A stretch of 64,000 bases of DNA from Cerasicoccus sp. TK19100. Lineage in GTDB: Bacteria; Verrucomicrobiota; Verrucomicrobiia; Opitutales; Cerasicoccaceae. The position numbers were made by a program, and so were the translations under genes. The stretch is taken from assembly GCF_027257155.1 (NCBI RefSeq), contig NZ_JAPWDU010000003.1, positions 558,001 through 622,000 on the forward strand. Direction: 5' to 3'. Of the stretch, positions 26,067 to 35,770 are shown one piece after another (positions within the stretch are counted from its first letter, which is position 1; the number at the start of each line of letters is the position of its first letter). The notes under the pieces are model-generated. The model saw nothing but the letters and a program-made list of their open reading frames with translations, had not been told where the DNA came from and searched no databases.

Positions 26067-27083
26067 TTAACCCTGCGTCGCCATTTTGCCAGTCCGCCGA
26101 AACTCGCTGGGGCTGATGCCTTCCTTGAGCTTGAACTGCCGCGAGAAGAAAGCCGGGCTTTGGTAGCCCACTTGAATGGCCACCTCTTTGAGGGAGCGGT
26201 CGGAATTGGCCAAGAGATCCTTGGCTCGCCGAATGCGCAAATCGGTGATGTATTCCTTCGGCGGCTTGCCGACGACTTTGGTGAAGATGCGGGTAAAGTG
26301 GTTGATGCCGTAGCCGGCCGTTTTTGCCAGGGCTTCCACGGTGGGCGTGCTCTGGTTGTCGTCCTCAATCGTGCAAAGGATATTCTGGATAATTTGTCGG
26401 TGCCGCAGGCTGACGCCCGAGCGGTAAGGCGTCTGCTCATGCTCGGCCTGATAAAGAAACTCCAGCACCAGGGACTTAAACAGATTGTCCGCGAGTGATC
26501 CCAGAAAGCCGTCTGGCGTCTCGGCCGGTATTCTCAGGTTGGTGAAGAGCGGCGCGGATTCCCAAAAGCGAAACTTCATATCCACATCCCAATAGCCGGC
26601 GACGTAGCGACGCTCCGGGGGCAGTTTCTTGCCGCGCTGCTCGTTGAACATTTCCCAATGCAGCTCCTGAATGCGGCGCAGCATGCTGTCGAACAGCATC
26701 TCTCGCGTGCGGGCCAACGTCGTGGGTAAGGCATCCGGAAAGAGCTCCGTGACCGGTGAGCCTTCGTCATCCAGAACTTGAAAAGAGATGTGGGTAATGC
26801 AGGCCGGGTCCTCCAAGTCCTGCCAGCTTTCGTAGCGGCTATCGGCTTTGAGAAAAAGCAGTGACCCGCTGTTGAAGCGTATCGCCTCTGCACCTTCTTT
26901 TTGGATGTAGCCAACGCCGCGCCACACGTGCCAGATTTCGTTATGCTCCATGGTGCGCGGTTTGTTCCAAACCGGGTCGTTGCGCTGCCCCGGAATGCCG
27001 CGCCGACTGCCCAGCTGCAATAATCGAAAATGACAACGATGAAGTAAATCCGCAGAGGGGTAGCCTTTGGATTGACCTTTCAT
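26067..27083 (-). CDS. AraC-family transcriptional regulator
   Basis: About 338 residues. The N-terminal half is a cupin-like ligand domain (IWHVWRGVGYIQKEG, FNSGSLLFLKA). The C-terminal 100 residues are the double helix-turn-helix of AraC/XylS proteins (VEALAKTAGYGINHFTRIF, KDLLANSDRSLKEVAIQVGY, then the SPAFFSRQFKLKEGISPSEFR signature). Ligand unknown, probably a sugar given the polysaccharide-related neighbours. It lies between the two genes that share a 53-nt upstream element and is the obvious candidate to bind it. Confidence 0.9.
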   Translation of the reverse strand: MKGQSKGYPSADLLHRCHFRLLQLGSRRGIPGQRNDPVWNKPRTMEHNEIWHVWRGVGYIQKEGAEAIRFNSGSLLFLKADSRYESWQDLEDPACITHISFQVLDDEGSPVTELFPDALPTTLARTREMLFDSMLRRIQELHWEMFNEQRGKKLPPERRYVAGYWDVDMKFRFWESAPLFTNLRIPAETPDGFLGSLADNLFKSLVLEFLYQAEHEQTPYRSGVSLRHRQIIQNILCTIEDDNQSTPTVEALAKTAGYGINHFTRIFTKVVGKPPKEYITDLRIRRAKDLLANSDRSLKEVAIQVGYQSPAFFSRQFKLKEGISPSEFRRTGKMATQG

Positions 27084-27179
27084 GTTAGGACTCAAGCAGG
27101 TCTTTGGCGCGGAATCAATATCGGATCGTATGGAGCGCTATTGCCTACTGATTGAAACGCATGGCGCTCTAGGCACGAT

Positions 27180-27208
27180 AAAGCCCCCGCTGGGTTGGCG
27201 GGGGCTTT
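27180..27208 (-). terminator. Terminator of the beta-helix gene
   Basis: Perfect 11-bp stem AAAGCCCCCGC/GCGGGGGCTTT with a 7-nt loop, 27 nt past the stop codon. On the minus strand the stem ends in TTTATC; on the plus strand in TTTGAGG, so the minus assignment is slightly better. Confidence 0.75.
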
Positions 27209-27234
27209 GAGGAGTGTGGATTATTTTTCGAGGG

Positions 27235-30141
27235 CTATGGCGCAAAGCTAACCACATCGACCTGGAAGTTATCGAAGTTGGTCCGGTTGTGAACTTGCGG
27301 GCAATCATCATGAACGCCGATGCCGCCAGCGGTGAACGTGCTTAGCGCCGTAGGATCGGTATCCGTGTAGCTGAAGTCGACCGAGCCGTCATCATCGGCG
27401 TCGACTTCGATCGTGATGCCGGTCCCATTCTGCCGAACGGTAACGAAGTATTCGCGCGCTCCATTGTGAGGTAATTCAATGTCGGAGTCGGTGGCCAGAA
27501 TGGTTTGCACGCCGTTCATGATTCGGATGAGGCGTCCATTGTCGCGGCTGATATCCAGCCAGTAGGCATTGTCTTCGTCGATGGTAAGCACCGTGACCCC
27601 GCTGCCAATGGCGACATAGGCGTTCTTCGCGAGGAAGTATAAGTCATACTCTGCCCAATCGGCGCCTTGCTCGGTGATTAGCCACGAGATGCGCGTCTCG
27701 CCGTTGGCGCCTTTGGGTGAGAACAAGGCGTTGCGGTCAGGCCCGTTGGTATAGATTACCTCGTTGAGGTGATCATCGTAGCCGCTCGGGCGATACCAAC
27801 TGAGGCCTTGCGTCGCGACATCGTTGAGCCAGGGGTCGACATCCTTGTAATGGCCATCCTCGAAATCGTCGACGAAGGTCGTCTTCAAGTCATTGTAGAT
27901 GATGGGCAAGGGTTCCGCCGCCGGTGAATTGCCGGGCTCTTCCCAAGCGCCGATGTCGGGGCGTAGGTCGATCAACGTGCCGGCCAAGTCTTCGCCGGGA
28001 AGTATGGTTGGCGCGTACTCGTAGGTGCCAGCATTGATCGCGGGGCTCGTGGATTCCAGTGCGCCGTCGAAGTCTGCTGCGTTCACGAGTTCGTAATCGA
28101 CGCCCACCTGAGTGAAGCGTCCGAAGGCGCGCCGACCATCCACACCTTTTGGTGATTGAACTGGATTCTTAAGTAAGATGTTCCAATCGAGAATATCGAT
28201 CTCGGCTCCTGGATCCACGCCAATCTCAACCAGGTTGTTGTTATAGATTTGCACGCCGGTGGATTCCCCAATGCGCACCTTGTGGTTATCCAAGTGCCAA
28301 CGCCCGAAATCGCGGCCTTCGGGAAAGTATGCGATCGTATTATGGCGGAAGATGAGGCCATCCGTTGCGGCTGCATTGTTGAACAAATTAGCGTTGGTCG
28401 GGCCGAACACGTTGTATTCGAAGGTGATGTTTTTATTACGCAAGGTTGATTCGTAATAGTTGTTGAACTGCACGCCTTGGGATTCGACATCGAACAGCAC
28501 GTTATAGCGGAATACGACGCCGTTGTTCTCCATGCCTGGGGAACCATCGCCTTGGATGAAGATGTGAATCAAGTCGCAGTGGAATGACGGAACCCCTTCG
28601 CCGTCGGCCGCGCCGTCATCAAAGCGACAGATGATATTGTCCTCGACCAACGAATTCCACCAACCGGCTACCCGTATTCCGTCGTGGGTGCCGTCGTGGA
28701 TGTAATTGCCGCGCACGGTAATATCATGTCCGCTTCCACCAATGCCGGTGCCGGTATTGGTGATTTCACAACCTTCAATGGTGATGTCTTTGCCAGTTTG
28801 GAAAGAGACTGCTGCTTTCTTCAACGCTTCTACTGATCCGTTATGGGGAGGTAATCGCTCAATCAGGCAATTGTAGAGGCCCCAGTGCTGGCCACCTTTA
28901 CTATCCCAGCCATCTCGTATTATCAGGCCTTCGAGCCGCAGGTATGCCTTGTAGCCGCCAATCCGCCCCTGGCCGCCGGAATCGGTGGGCCCCAGGATTG
29001 TGAATCTTCCAATTTCAGGTGCGGCACCTGGGGCGGGCTTGATCGTCACCCAGTCGTTGAAGAGGTCGCCATTTTTATACAGGCTAAAGTTTCCGTAATG
29101 GCCGTCCTGCAACGCGATGGTCTCGCCTCCAACGGCGACGTTGTTGAGCACATACTGCAAGGTCTGGTAGGGGTTGCCCACGGAGCCATCCCCCGTAGTG
29201 TCGCTGCCGTTATTGATGTCCACATACAAGGCCGACTCGACGGAGTTCGCACTAATCGCATAAATGACGGCCTCGCGCTGCTGCCAGTTATCACTGTCGT
29301 GGATTGCCAGGGTGAAGCCGATCAGCTCCTTGGTGTCATCGAGCGCAAGGGGATCGTCAAAGGTCCACAGCGTGGCTGTGACATCGCGAATCAGGGAATA
29401 GTTGCCGGCTTGCGACCAGAGCTTGTCCATGGTCAGGGCGGCGACGATGTCTGGGTTGTCGGGTGTGCCACCGGAGTTGGCTTCAGGGAAACCGGTTTCG
29501 CTGGAGGTCTTGGGCGTGCCGGGTGATTCGTAGATTAACTGCGAGTCCACACCGCCGAAGCCGTCATCGTAATCGGCATAGATGTAGACTTTGCGATTGT
29601 TGCCGGAGACCAGGAAATTACAGCTATCGTAATGCCCCTGCTGAGCCACCGGCAGATCGATGGAGGTGATTGTCCCGGGGTTGCCCGTGCTACCGGAGTG
29701 GGGACGAAAGACGCGGACGACATTCGATGCTACCGGCAGGCTAGGGGTGGTTCCAACTGACGGCTGCACGAATCCACCGACTGGCTCGGCATCGCGCATG
29801 GTGCTCAGTTGAAAGTCGCCGTAGCTGGTCGTCACGACGCCGTTGGCGGGGAGGCCGGAGGTTGCTTGGTCATCCCAGCAATAGAGTCGGCCAAAGTCCG
29901 TGCCGAAGGTGTGCTCGCCAAAGATGTTTGGAACCATGCGGGCACCCTTGTTCCAATCGCCGGGCGGGTCGTAGAGGTAGGCGTGATCGGCTTCGGCCGT
30001 GGAGATGTAGCCGTCGTAGTTGTAGCCAACGGTCAGATCCAGCGGGATCACTTCAGCAATCAGGGAAGCTGCACCAGCGCACAGCGAAGCCACGAGGGCC
30101 AGTCCGGTTTTCCATCCGGAAACGGGGGTATTTTTAGACAT
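27235..30141 (-). CDS. Secreted right-handed parallel beta-helix protein
   Basis: About 968 residues starting MSKNTPVSGWKTG with a signal peptide ending near AASLIAE. An N-terminal domain of about 270 residues contains a large repeated-strand fold. From YVDINNGSDTTGDGSVGNPYQ a pectate-lyase-like beta-helix begins, with right-handed repeat rungs (ITIEGCEITNTGTGIGG, HDITVRGNYIHDGTHDGI, ITFEYNVFGPTN). The C-terminal 230 residues are a concanavalin-like jelly roll. This suggests a polysaccharide-binding or lyase enzyme; no catalytic residues could be assigned. No PEP-CTERM or secretion tail is seen. Confidence 0.82.
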   Translation of the reverse strand: MSKNTPVSGWKTGLALVASLCAGAASLIAEVIPLDLTVGYNYDGYISTAEADHAYLYDPPGDWNKGARMVPNIFGEHTFGTDFGRLYCWDDQATSGLPANGVVTTSYGDFQLSTMRDAEPVGGFVQPSVGTTPSLPVASNVVRVFRPHSGSTGNPGTITSIDLPVAQQGHYDSCNFLVSGNNRKVYIYADYDDGFGGVDSQLIYESPGTPKTSSETGFPEANSGGTPDNPDIVAALTMDKLWSQAGNYSLIRDVTATLWTFDDPLALDDTKELIGFTLAIHDSDNWQQREAVIYAISANSVESALYVDINNGSDTTGDGSVGNPYQTLQYVLNNVAVGGETIALQDGHYGNFSLYKNGDLFNDWVTIKPAPGAAPEIGRFTILGPTDSGGQGRIGGYKAYLRLEGLIIRDGWDSKGGQHWGLYNCLIERLPPHNGSVEALKKAAVSFQTGKDITIEGCEITNTGTGIGGSGHDITVRGNYIHDGTHDGIRVAGWWNSLVEDNIICRFDDGAADGEGVPSFHCDLIHIFIQGDGSPGMENNGVVFRYNVLFDVESQGVQFNNYYESTLRNKNITFEYNVFGPTNANLFNNAAATDGLIFRHNTIAYFPEGRDFGRWHLDNHKVRIGESTGVQIYNNNLVEIGVDPGAEIDILDWNILLKNPVQSPKGVDGRRAFGRFTQVGVDYELVNAADFDGALESTSPAINAGTYEYAPTILPGEDLAGTLIDLRPDIGAWEEPGNSPAAEPLPIIYNDLKTTFVDDFEDGHYKDVDPWLNDVATQGLSWYRPSGYDDHLNEVIYTNGPDRNALFSPKGANGETRISWLITEQGADWAEYDLYFLAKNAYVAIGSGVTVLTIDEDNAYWLDISRDNGRLIRIMNGVQTILATDSDIELPHNGAREYFVTVRQNGTGITIEVDADDDGSVDFSYTDTDPTALSTFTAGGIGVHDDCPQVHNRTNFDNFQVDVVSFAP

Positions 30142-30264
30142 ATTGGGATGGGGGTTGAGGGGGAGCGAAAGCGAATCACGAATCATCACGGCATTGCCTG
30201 CCTGGGATTTTGTCATGCTTTCAAGGATGAAGGGATACGAGCCTGATCCTAAGCTAGCCTCAGG

Positions 30265-30317
30265 TTAGCGCAATCCATAGCCCTTGCATAACCCCACCTC
30301 TGGCTTGCACTTTTTCA
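30265..30317 (-). promoter_or_regulatory. 53-nt upstream element of the beta-helix gene
   Basis: Partner of the element at 25946-25998, with TTGCA words at 30284 and 30305 (21 bp apart) and TTAGCGCAA at 30265. It lies about 125 nt upstream of the start codon, further than in the other gene. Confidence 0.6.
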
Positions 30318-30418
30318 CTCGCCGCCTGCCCGAAGCACCAGCCCACCAACGCTTCTACGTCAAACCACGTCTCGCTGACTTTGCGCTCGGGCGAACGGAC
30401 ATTCAACTTTCAGTAAAT

Positions 30419-30660
30419 TTGCCCCAATGGGGCTACGCAACCATCGCCCAGGGTTAGCTTGAGGCCGCAGAGCGGCTGAACGCCTACCTTGGGAATAACA
30501 AATACGCAAATTGCTATCCCAACGGGATTGCGTAAAACGACAGCTTGCGCAGCCCCGTTGGGGCAGGGAGATAACCGAGCATCCAGTTTCCCAGGGTGGC
30601 GCTTCCCGCAAGCGGTTCGCTTTAACCCTGGGCTATTGATGCGTAGCCCCGTTGGGGCAG
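30419..30660. repeat. Composite palindromic repeat block A
   Basis: No gene here. Outer inverted repeats TGCCCCAATGGGGCTACGCA (30420-30439) and TGCGTAGCCCCGTTGGGGCA (30640-30659) enclose another copy at 30546-30565, a palindrome CCCAACGGGA, and a CCCAGGGT/ACCCTGGG hairpin at 30592-30631. This resembles dispersed non-coding repeats that yield spurious short peptides in Planctomycetes-Verrucomicrobia genomes. Confidence 0.7.
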
Positions 30661-30760
30661 TTTTTGCAGCGATCAAGATACAAAATCAATGTCCGTTGAT
30701 CCTAGGGCTAACGGATATTTAGAAGCATGAATCACCCTCCAGTTAGATTATCATAAATAC

Positions 30761-30987
30761 TTAAGATGAGCACCAAAGGTGCGAACTCATCCTAGCCTAG
30801 GGTCAGCGTAAGTCGCAGGGCGACTGGAGCGCAGCCCTAGGTATTGTGGTCAACCAGCAGCCTAAGCCCTGAAGGGGCGACTTCAAGAGGCCGTGCTTAC
30901 AGCACTCCAACAACACAATGTTGATTATTCCTAGGGCTGCGCTTCGTCGCTTCGCTCCTTGCTGACCCTAGGCTAGGATGAGCCCGC
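30761..30987. repeat. Composite palindromic repeat block B
   Basis: 27-nt inverted arms 30781-30807 and 30961-30987 (core CCTAGCCTAGGGTCAGC and its complement) match at 25 of 27 positions. A nested pair GCGCAGCCCTAGG / CCTAGGGCTGCGC lies at 30829-30841 and 30930-30942. No gene. AATGTCCGTT words occur on both sides (30689, 31005) and inverted at 30394. Confidence 0.7.
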
Positions 30988-31040
30988 GCCCTTGGCGCTA
31001 GAATGAATGTCCGTTAGCCCAAGAATAGGCCTACCGGATC

Positions 31041-31223
31041 TTTTCCGAAAGGCTACTGCGGCTTTTTCAAAAAGCCCTATGCTTCTTTTCCGAAAAGCCT
31101 ACTGCTTCTTTTTGAAAAAGCCCTATGCTATGTTTCTCCAACAACACCACTGTTATTGCCTCAACATAAGCAGTGTTGTTGACCCAACACCACTACTGTT
31201 GTTTTCGAAAAGCCTCATTAGGC
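31041..31223. repeat. Degenerate 22-24 nt tandem repeat array C
   Basis: Four units alternate TTTTCCGAAA(A/G)GCCTACTGC and TTTTTGAAAAAGCCCTATGC types, followed by ACAACACCACTGTTAT-type inverted words and a closing TTTTCGAAAAGCC. Each unit is a short palindrome. Non-coding, downstream of the PEP-CTERM gene at 31256. Confidence 0.6.
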
Positions 31224-31255
31224 TTTATTGCATCACCCGCGGCGGGGAATTCGAC

Positions 31256-31903
31256 TTACCCGCGGCGACGGCGAACCATTACGGCCAGCAGGGCGGTTGC
31301 CCCCAGCAGCGCGGCCACGGTAGACGGCTCGGGGACGGCGGTCAGCGTGATGTTGTCGAAGCGTGGGTTTTCGACGCCGCTGTTGAAATCCGTGAGAATG
31401 GTGAACTGTGTCAGGTCACCCAAGAGGTTCGCAAACTCAACGCTAGTCGGCGCAATTCCGGTGGTGTCGACCAGCCAGCCGGCTCCCGCTGTGAGATCAA
31501 TGACCGTCGTCGACCACTCTCCGAGCGTTGGCGAGCTGAGGTCATAGCGAATCGTCATGCCGTTGCCCGTTAGCTCCACGTCATCGTTGAAGTTGGTCGG
31601 CGAGCTGAGGTTGTCGGTTTGCCAATCAAAGGACAAGGTCCCGCCCACGTAGGCCGACCGATCGCCGAGAAATTTCGCGGGCGCGCTCATGCGGTCAACC
31701 CCGCCATTGGCGGCCTCATCGTAGAGGATATTCCCGCCTGGGTTGCCGCCAGTCGCTTGCCATAGCACTTGCGAGGCGCTGTCGCCATTACTCTGCATCC
31801 AGCCATCCGCATCGGTATCGAACGTGCTGGAAATTGAAATCGCATGCCCATGAACGCCGGCCAACGCAAGGCCCGCGGAAAAGAGAAGTCCGTGTAATTT
31901 CAT
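31256..31903 (-). CDS. PEP-CTERM sorting domain protein
   Basis: About 215 residues starting MKLHGLLFSAGLALAGVHGHA (signal peptide). The mature part has a jelly-roll pattern (STFDTDADGWMQSNGDS, GGTLSFDWQTDN, NPRFDNITLTA) as in laminin-G or carbohydrate-binding-like PEP-CTERM proteins. The tail is VPEPSTVAALLGATALLAVM then VRRRRG. The upstream in-frame ATG at 31972 is unlikely. The gene is flanked by repeat block C. Confidence 0.87.
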   Translation of the reverse strand: MKLHGLLFSAGLALAGVHGHAISISSTFDTDADGWMQSNGDSASQVLWQATGGNPGGNILYDEAANGGVDRMSAPAKFLGDRSAYVGGTLSFDWQTDNLSSPTNFNDDVELTGNGMTIRYDLSSPTLGEWSTTVIDLTAGAGWLVDTTGIAPTSVEFANLLGDLTQFTILTDFNSGVENPRFDNITLTAVPEPSTVAALLGATALLAVMVRRRRG

Positions 31904-32110
31904 CGCTGTAGTAGTAATTGAATGAATTTCGTAGTCGTGACTACCCCTACCAGCTAAGCGCGCATTCGCCAAGCGTAAACCACGTCCCGCTCGGCTGTTG
32001 CCAGAACAATTCTACCGGTTGTTGTTTCGCTGGAGAGCGATGGCCTCTCATCACCAAGCGGTGCTTAGGCTGCTTAGCAATGAGAGACCGCGTCGAGAAA
32101 CCTCGTCTAT

Positions 32111-35100
32111 TTATCGGCTGGCGTTTAACCTCAGGAAGACGGTGGGCAGCTGGCTTTGCGGCTTGTCCAAGGCGTAGGTGCGCCGCTCCAATGTCGCGGA
32201 TACCGGGCTGGTTTCCAGAAGAATTGGGTTGGCGTCGACGCTGCCCCAATTTTGCAGATTGGTGGCCACTTCGATGTTGAGCGTGCTGCCGAGCAAGTCG
32301 ACCGGCCACAGGATCTGGAACGTCGGGTAAGTTTCGCCGGGCTCAAAGCCAGAGCTGGGATATTGCGTGTTGAGGCTGGTGCCCGTTTGCAGCACGGCGG
32401 GCTCAGTCAAATTCAGCAAATCGCTTTGGGCGGGATTCAGCCCGTAGAGGAACTCCAACAGGTTGGAGATTGAATCCAAGTCCGGGTCATCCGACGGGCT
32501 ACGTTGGCCAGCTGGGAGTGACGCGACGAAGGCATCAAAGGCGTCAGGCTCCGTGCTGTTATCGGTGAAGACGCGCACGAGTCCAGTTTGGCGTGTTTCG
32601 CGGAACGAGGAATTCGTCTCACTGGAAATGTAGTAAATGCCGCCTTCCGGATCAATCACACCAAAGCCGATAGGGTGATGGTTCACGACGCCAAAGTTAC
32701 GGAATGCAAAGCCATCGCTCGCATCGTAAGTCGGATCAAAGGTGCCATCCGGATTCAGGCGCACGTGGCCCATCGCTTGATTGCTTCCATAAGCTTCAAA
32801 CTCTCCGTAGACGTAAACACGTCCCTGGCTGTCCGTTACCATGCCATAGACATCGTCTTCAAACTGAGTGCCCGCCACATTGAAGCTCAAATCCCGGGTG
32901 CCATCAGGCAAGAGACGGCGGACCTCACGATTACCCGAAACACTCCGGTAGTAGATGGTGCCATCGGCGGCGATGTGGTCGATGGTATCGCTTAGCAAAG
33001 TTTCCCTGAAGGTTTCATGGGCAAAAGTGTTGTCCAAGGTGCCGTCCGAATTGAGACGCCGCCAGTTCACGAATTCATCGTTGGGGAATCGTCCTGACAC
33101 GCTGATGTAGACTTTCCCACCTGGGGCCGCTACGATTTTGTTGCCAACGGGCGGGAAGTTAGTGCTGGAATTCTTAATGCCGAAACCTAAATCGGACACG
33201 AAGTTACCCGCATAGTCGAACAGGGCAATGGGCGGCATCGGCACGCCGTCGAGCTCGGTCCCGCTCGCCAGCGCCAGGATGTAGCCGACGCCCGGCAACT
33301 CGGCAGCTCCGTTAATTCGTATTGTCGTGCTTTCGAATACCACGGGGGTGAAGGCGGGATCATTCGCCAGTGTATCGAGATCATAGCGGGCCAGCGTAAA
33401 CTCCCCCCAGCCCATCAGGCGTCCCTGCGAATCGATGAAGCCGTTGCGTATGCGGCTGTCACCGGCACCGGTGCGTGTGGCCAGCGTTGCACCATTGCGA
33501 TCGAATACGTGCATGCGCGGCGCTTCGATTTGCACAACGCGGCTACCGGGTGCCATCACCGCGACGCCACGTATCGGGTTCACCGTTTGGCGGAAGCTGA
33601 CGTCCTGGTTGCCAGGCCCGCTGGGAATGACTTGGATGTTGATCGAATTTTCCAACTCAACATTTCGGTCGTCACCGGTTACCGTCAGGTTCAAGTTGCC
33701 ACTTTCCGTTGGGAAGAAGCTCAGGTCGGGCAAGGTGGCGCCCGGAACTGGCTCTCCGTTGAATGTCCACTGGTAGTTAATGTTGGGACCGACCGCATAG
33801 GCCGATACGTTCAGGGATAGCCCGACATTCGCAAACAGACTCGAAAATTGCTTGGATGGATCGTCCACCATTCGCGTTTCCAAGCTGAGGTCCAGGGAGT
33901 TCAGCGGGCGGCGGTAAAGACGATTCTGCCCATCAACATTCGCCAGGGCAAAGAGATGCGTGCCATTGGGCTCAAGCCAGTAGGCATTGACGCTTCCGGG
34001 CAAGCCAGTGGTGTCCAGGTCCTGCCAGGTCAATCCCTCGGAGGCGGAGAACTTAAAATTACTACCGGAGGCCGCAAACAGGTGATTGCCGTTGCTGCGG
34101 ATATCAGTCCCGAGCCCGCTACTTGGCCCCTCGTTTTGGCGCCAGGTTTCACCATTATCAGTGCTCGTGTAAACGCCAGCGTCGGTCGTGATGGCGCCTG
34201 AAGTTGAGATCGCGATCGTATTGTTAATTTGCGCCAGTTCGCCCACCGAGCTGGCCGGAACGCCCGAGTAGCTCCAGCTACTGCCGGAATCGCTCGACTC
34301 GTAAACTCCACTTTGGGCGCCAGCCAGGATCGATAAAAACAGTTTGCCATTCCGGGCGGCTACGGTGTCTCCATGAAAAAATGTGCCGACGCCAGGTAAG
34401 GACATTGCGGGCAGCCCATTGTTGCTGGCCTGCCAAGTGACGCCATCCGTTGAAATATAGGATCCGGCATAGATGCTGGATGCGATGTAGGTTCCCGTGG
34501 TCGCGTCATAAGCAATATCTTCAACGCTGTCGCTAATCACACTGTCGGGCAGGTTGAGCTGGGAAGCTTGTGACCAACTGGACTGGCCGTTCTGAATGCG
34601 GTGCAGCGGCGTATAGCCATTGTTGCCAGTCACGCTGTCCGTAGCCGTTCCCACGTAGATAAAGTTGTTGGCCTTCTCCACGAATCGCAGCGCTGCGAGG
34701 TCCAAGTCGTAAGACTGGCCCGAGACATCGTTCGCGAACGCAAAGGAGTCTCCGTTGTTATCACTCCGGTAGATTCCGGTAGCCCCAAGCAGGTAAATGG
34801 TGGAGCCATCGGCCAGCATTGGCCCGATCACACTGTCAGAAATGTCGCCGGGCACATTCACCGTAATGTCGATCCACTCGGATGGATTGCCAGTAATATA
34901 CGGGCTTACCACGGCTGCGTCCGAATCAACGCTGCCGCTGGCATTCGTCGCGCGCACCCAGTAGCTCTGCGCTACTGCGCCAATGGTGACCGAAAGCGTA
35001 TTCGACGTAGCGCCCGAGACGGCGTCACTGTCATCGCCGGATTCACCCCGATACCATTGAAAAGTCTGCCCGCTGCCATCTACTTGCACGGAGAGGGACA

Positions 35101-35572
35101 CGCTGTTGCCTTCGTTTCCGGCAACTGATGTCGGCTGCTGGGTAATGGCGAAGTCCACACTACTGCCTGCCTCGGCGTCTTCTACTGAGTAGCTGCCCTG
35201 CCACGAGCCCCAGCTACTAGAAGAAACGCCATTTCGCACAGATCCGGTGTACGATGACTGACCAGGCAGAATTGTTACTTTGACGATAGCTGTCTCACCA
35301 ACACCAATGACACCTGCATGGACAGCGACCGACGCTAGACCGGAATCGTCTGTGTAGATGTCTGTGCCATAGACGCCACTGTAGGAATTACCCGTAACTT
35401 GGAAGTAGAATACCGCATTATTTTGTCCGCGATATGCCGTCATGCTGTAGGGCGTTGGCGTCGTCAACACTGCCCCTGGCGGTAGCGATGCAAATGAAGG
35501 GAGCGCCATCAACGCTCCAAATAAAAGTAACCAGCACGAACGAATGAGGCAGTTTAAACAGTGGTAGGACAT
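32111..35572 (-). CDS. Large secreted beta-propeller/Ig-like protein
   Basis: About 1154 residues from MSYHCLNCLIRSC with a signal peptide (LLLFGALMALPSFA). An N-terminal domain to about residue 140 is followed by an Ig-like unit (ITQQPTSVAGNEGNSVSLSV), then sialidase-type Asp-box repeats (YRSDNNGDSF, YESSDSGSSW, YTSTDNGETW), a second Ig-like domain, and delta-60-type repeats (NGFIDSQGRLMGWGEF, TDSQGRVYVYGEFEAY, LNPDGTFDPTYD). The C-terminus has a short calcium-like DDPDLDSISNLLEFLYGLNP unit and ends VFLRLNASR, common in verrucomicrobial secreted proteins. No sortase or PEP tail. Function unknown; probably an adhesive or carbohydrate-interacting surface protein. Confidence 0.8.
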   Translation of the reverse strand: MSYHCLNCLIRSCWLLLFGALMALPSFASLPPGAVLTTPTPYSMTAYRGQNNAVFYFQVTGNSYSGVYGTDIYTDDSGLASVAVHAGVIGVGETAIVKVTILPGQSSYTGSVRNGVSSSSWGSWQGSYSVEDAEAGSSVDFAITQQPTSVAGNEGNSVSLSVQVDGSGQTFQWYRGESGDDSDAVSGATSNTLSVTIGAVAQSYWVRATNASGSVDSDAAVVSPYITGNPSEWIDITVNVPGDISDSVIGPMLADGSTIYLLGATGIYRSDNNGDSFAFANDVSGQSYDLDLAALRFVEKANNFIYVGTATDSVTGNNGYTPLHRIQNGQSSWSQASQLNLPDSVISDSVEDIAYDATTGTYIASSIYAGSYISTDGVTWQASNNGLPAMSLPGVGTFFHGDTVAARNGKLFLSILAGAQSGVYESSDSGSSWSYSGVPASSVGELAQINNTIAISTSGAITTDAGVYTSTDNGETWRQNEGPSSGLGTDIRSNGNHLFAASGSNFKFSASEGLTWQDLDTTGLPGSVNAYWLEPNGTHLFALANVDGQNRLYRRPLNSLDLSLETRMVDDPSKQFSSLFANVGLSLNVSAYAVGPNINYQWTFNGEPVPGATLPDLSFFPTESGNLNLTVTGDDRNVELENSINIQVIPSGPGNQDVSFRQTVNPIRGVAVMAPGSRVVQIEAPRMHVFDRNGATLATRTGAGDSRIRNGFIDSQGRLMGWGEFTLARYDLDTLANDPAFTPVVFESTTIRINGAAELPGVGYILALASGTELDGVPMPPIALFDYAGNFVSDLGFGIKNSSTNFPPVGNKIVAAPGGKVYISVSGRFPNDEFVNWRRLNSDGTLDNTFAHETFRETLLSDTIDHIAADGTIYYRSVSGNREVRRLLPDGTRDLSFNVAGTQFEDDVYGMVTDSQGRVYVYGEFEAYGSNQAMGHVRLNPDGTFDPTYDASDGFAFRNFGVVNHHPIGFGVIDPEGGIYYISSETNSSFRETRQTGLVRVFTDNSTEPDAFDAFVASLPAGQRSPSDDPDLDSISNLLEFLYGLNPAQSDLLNLTEPAVLQTGTSLNTQYPSSGFEPGETYPTFQILWPVDLLGSTLNIEVATNLQNWGSVDANPILLETSPVSATLERRTYALDKPQSQLPTVFLRLNASR

Positions 35573-35770
35573 AATGTGTGTAGGAGAACTGTGGGTGAAA
35601 TATAGCACATGCGTAAGGCACAAAGTCGTATGAGTTGTAAGCGGCTACTAGTATTCCACGTAAGACGAAATACCCTGCTCATAAACCCCTTTTGGTCAAT
35701 AAAAACAACCAGTGTGCATACTGATATTGGTCATTGGTGGCCATTCGCTCCAAGCAGGCAAACGCAGATT

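Noticed and set aside
30361-31223. Several short open frames in the palindrome tract
   Set aside because: They cover the repeats, lack ribosome-binding sites and change frame between blocks; such spurious peptides are common over dispersed repeats in this phylum.
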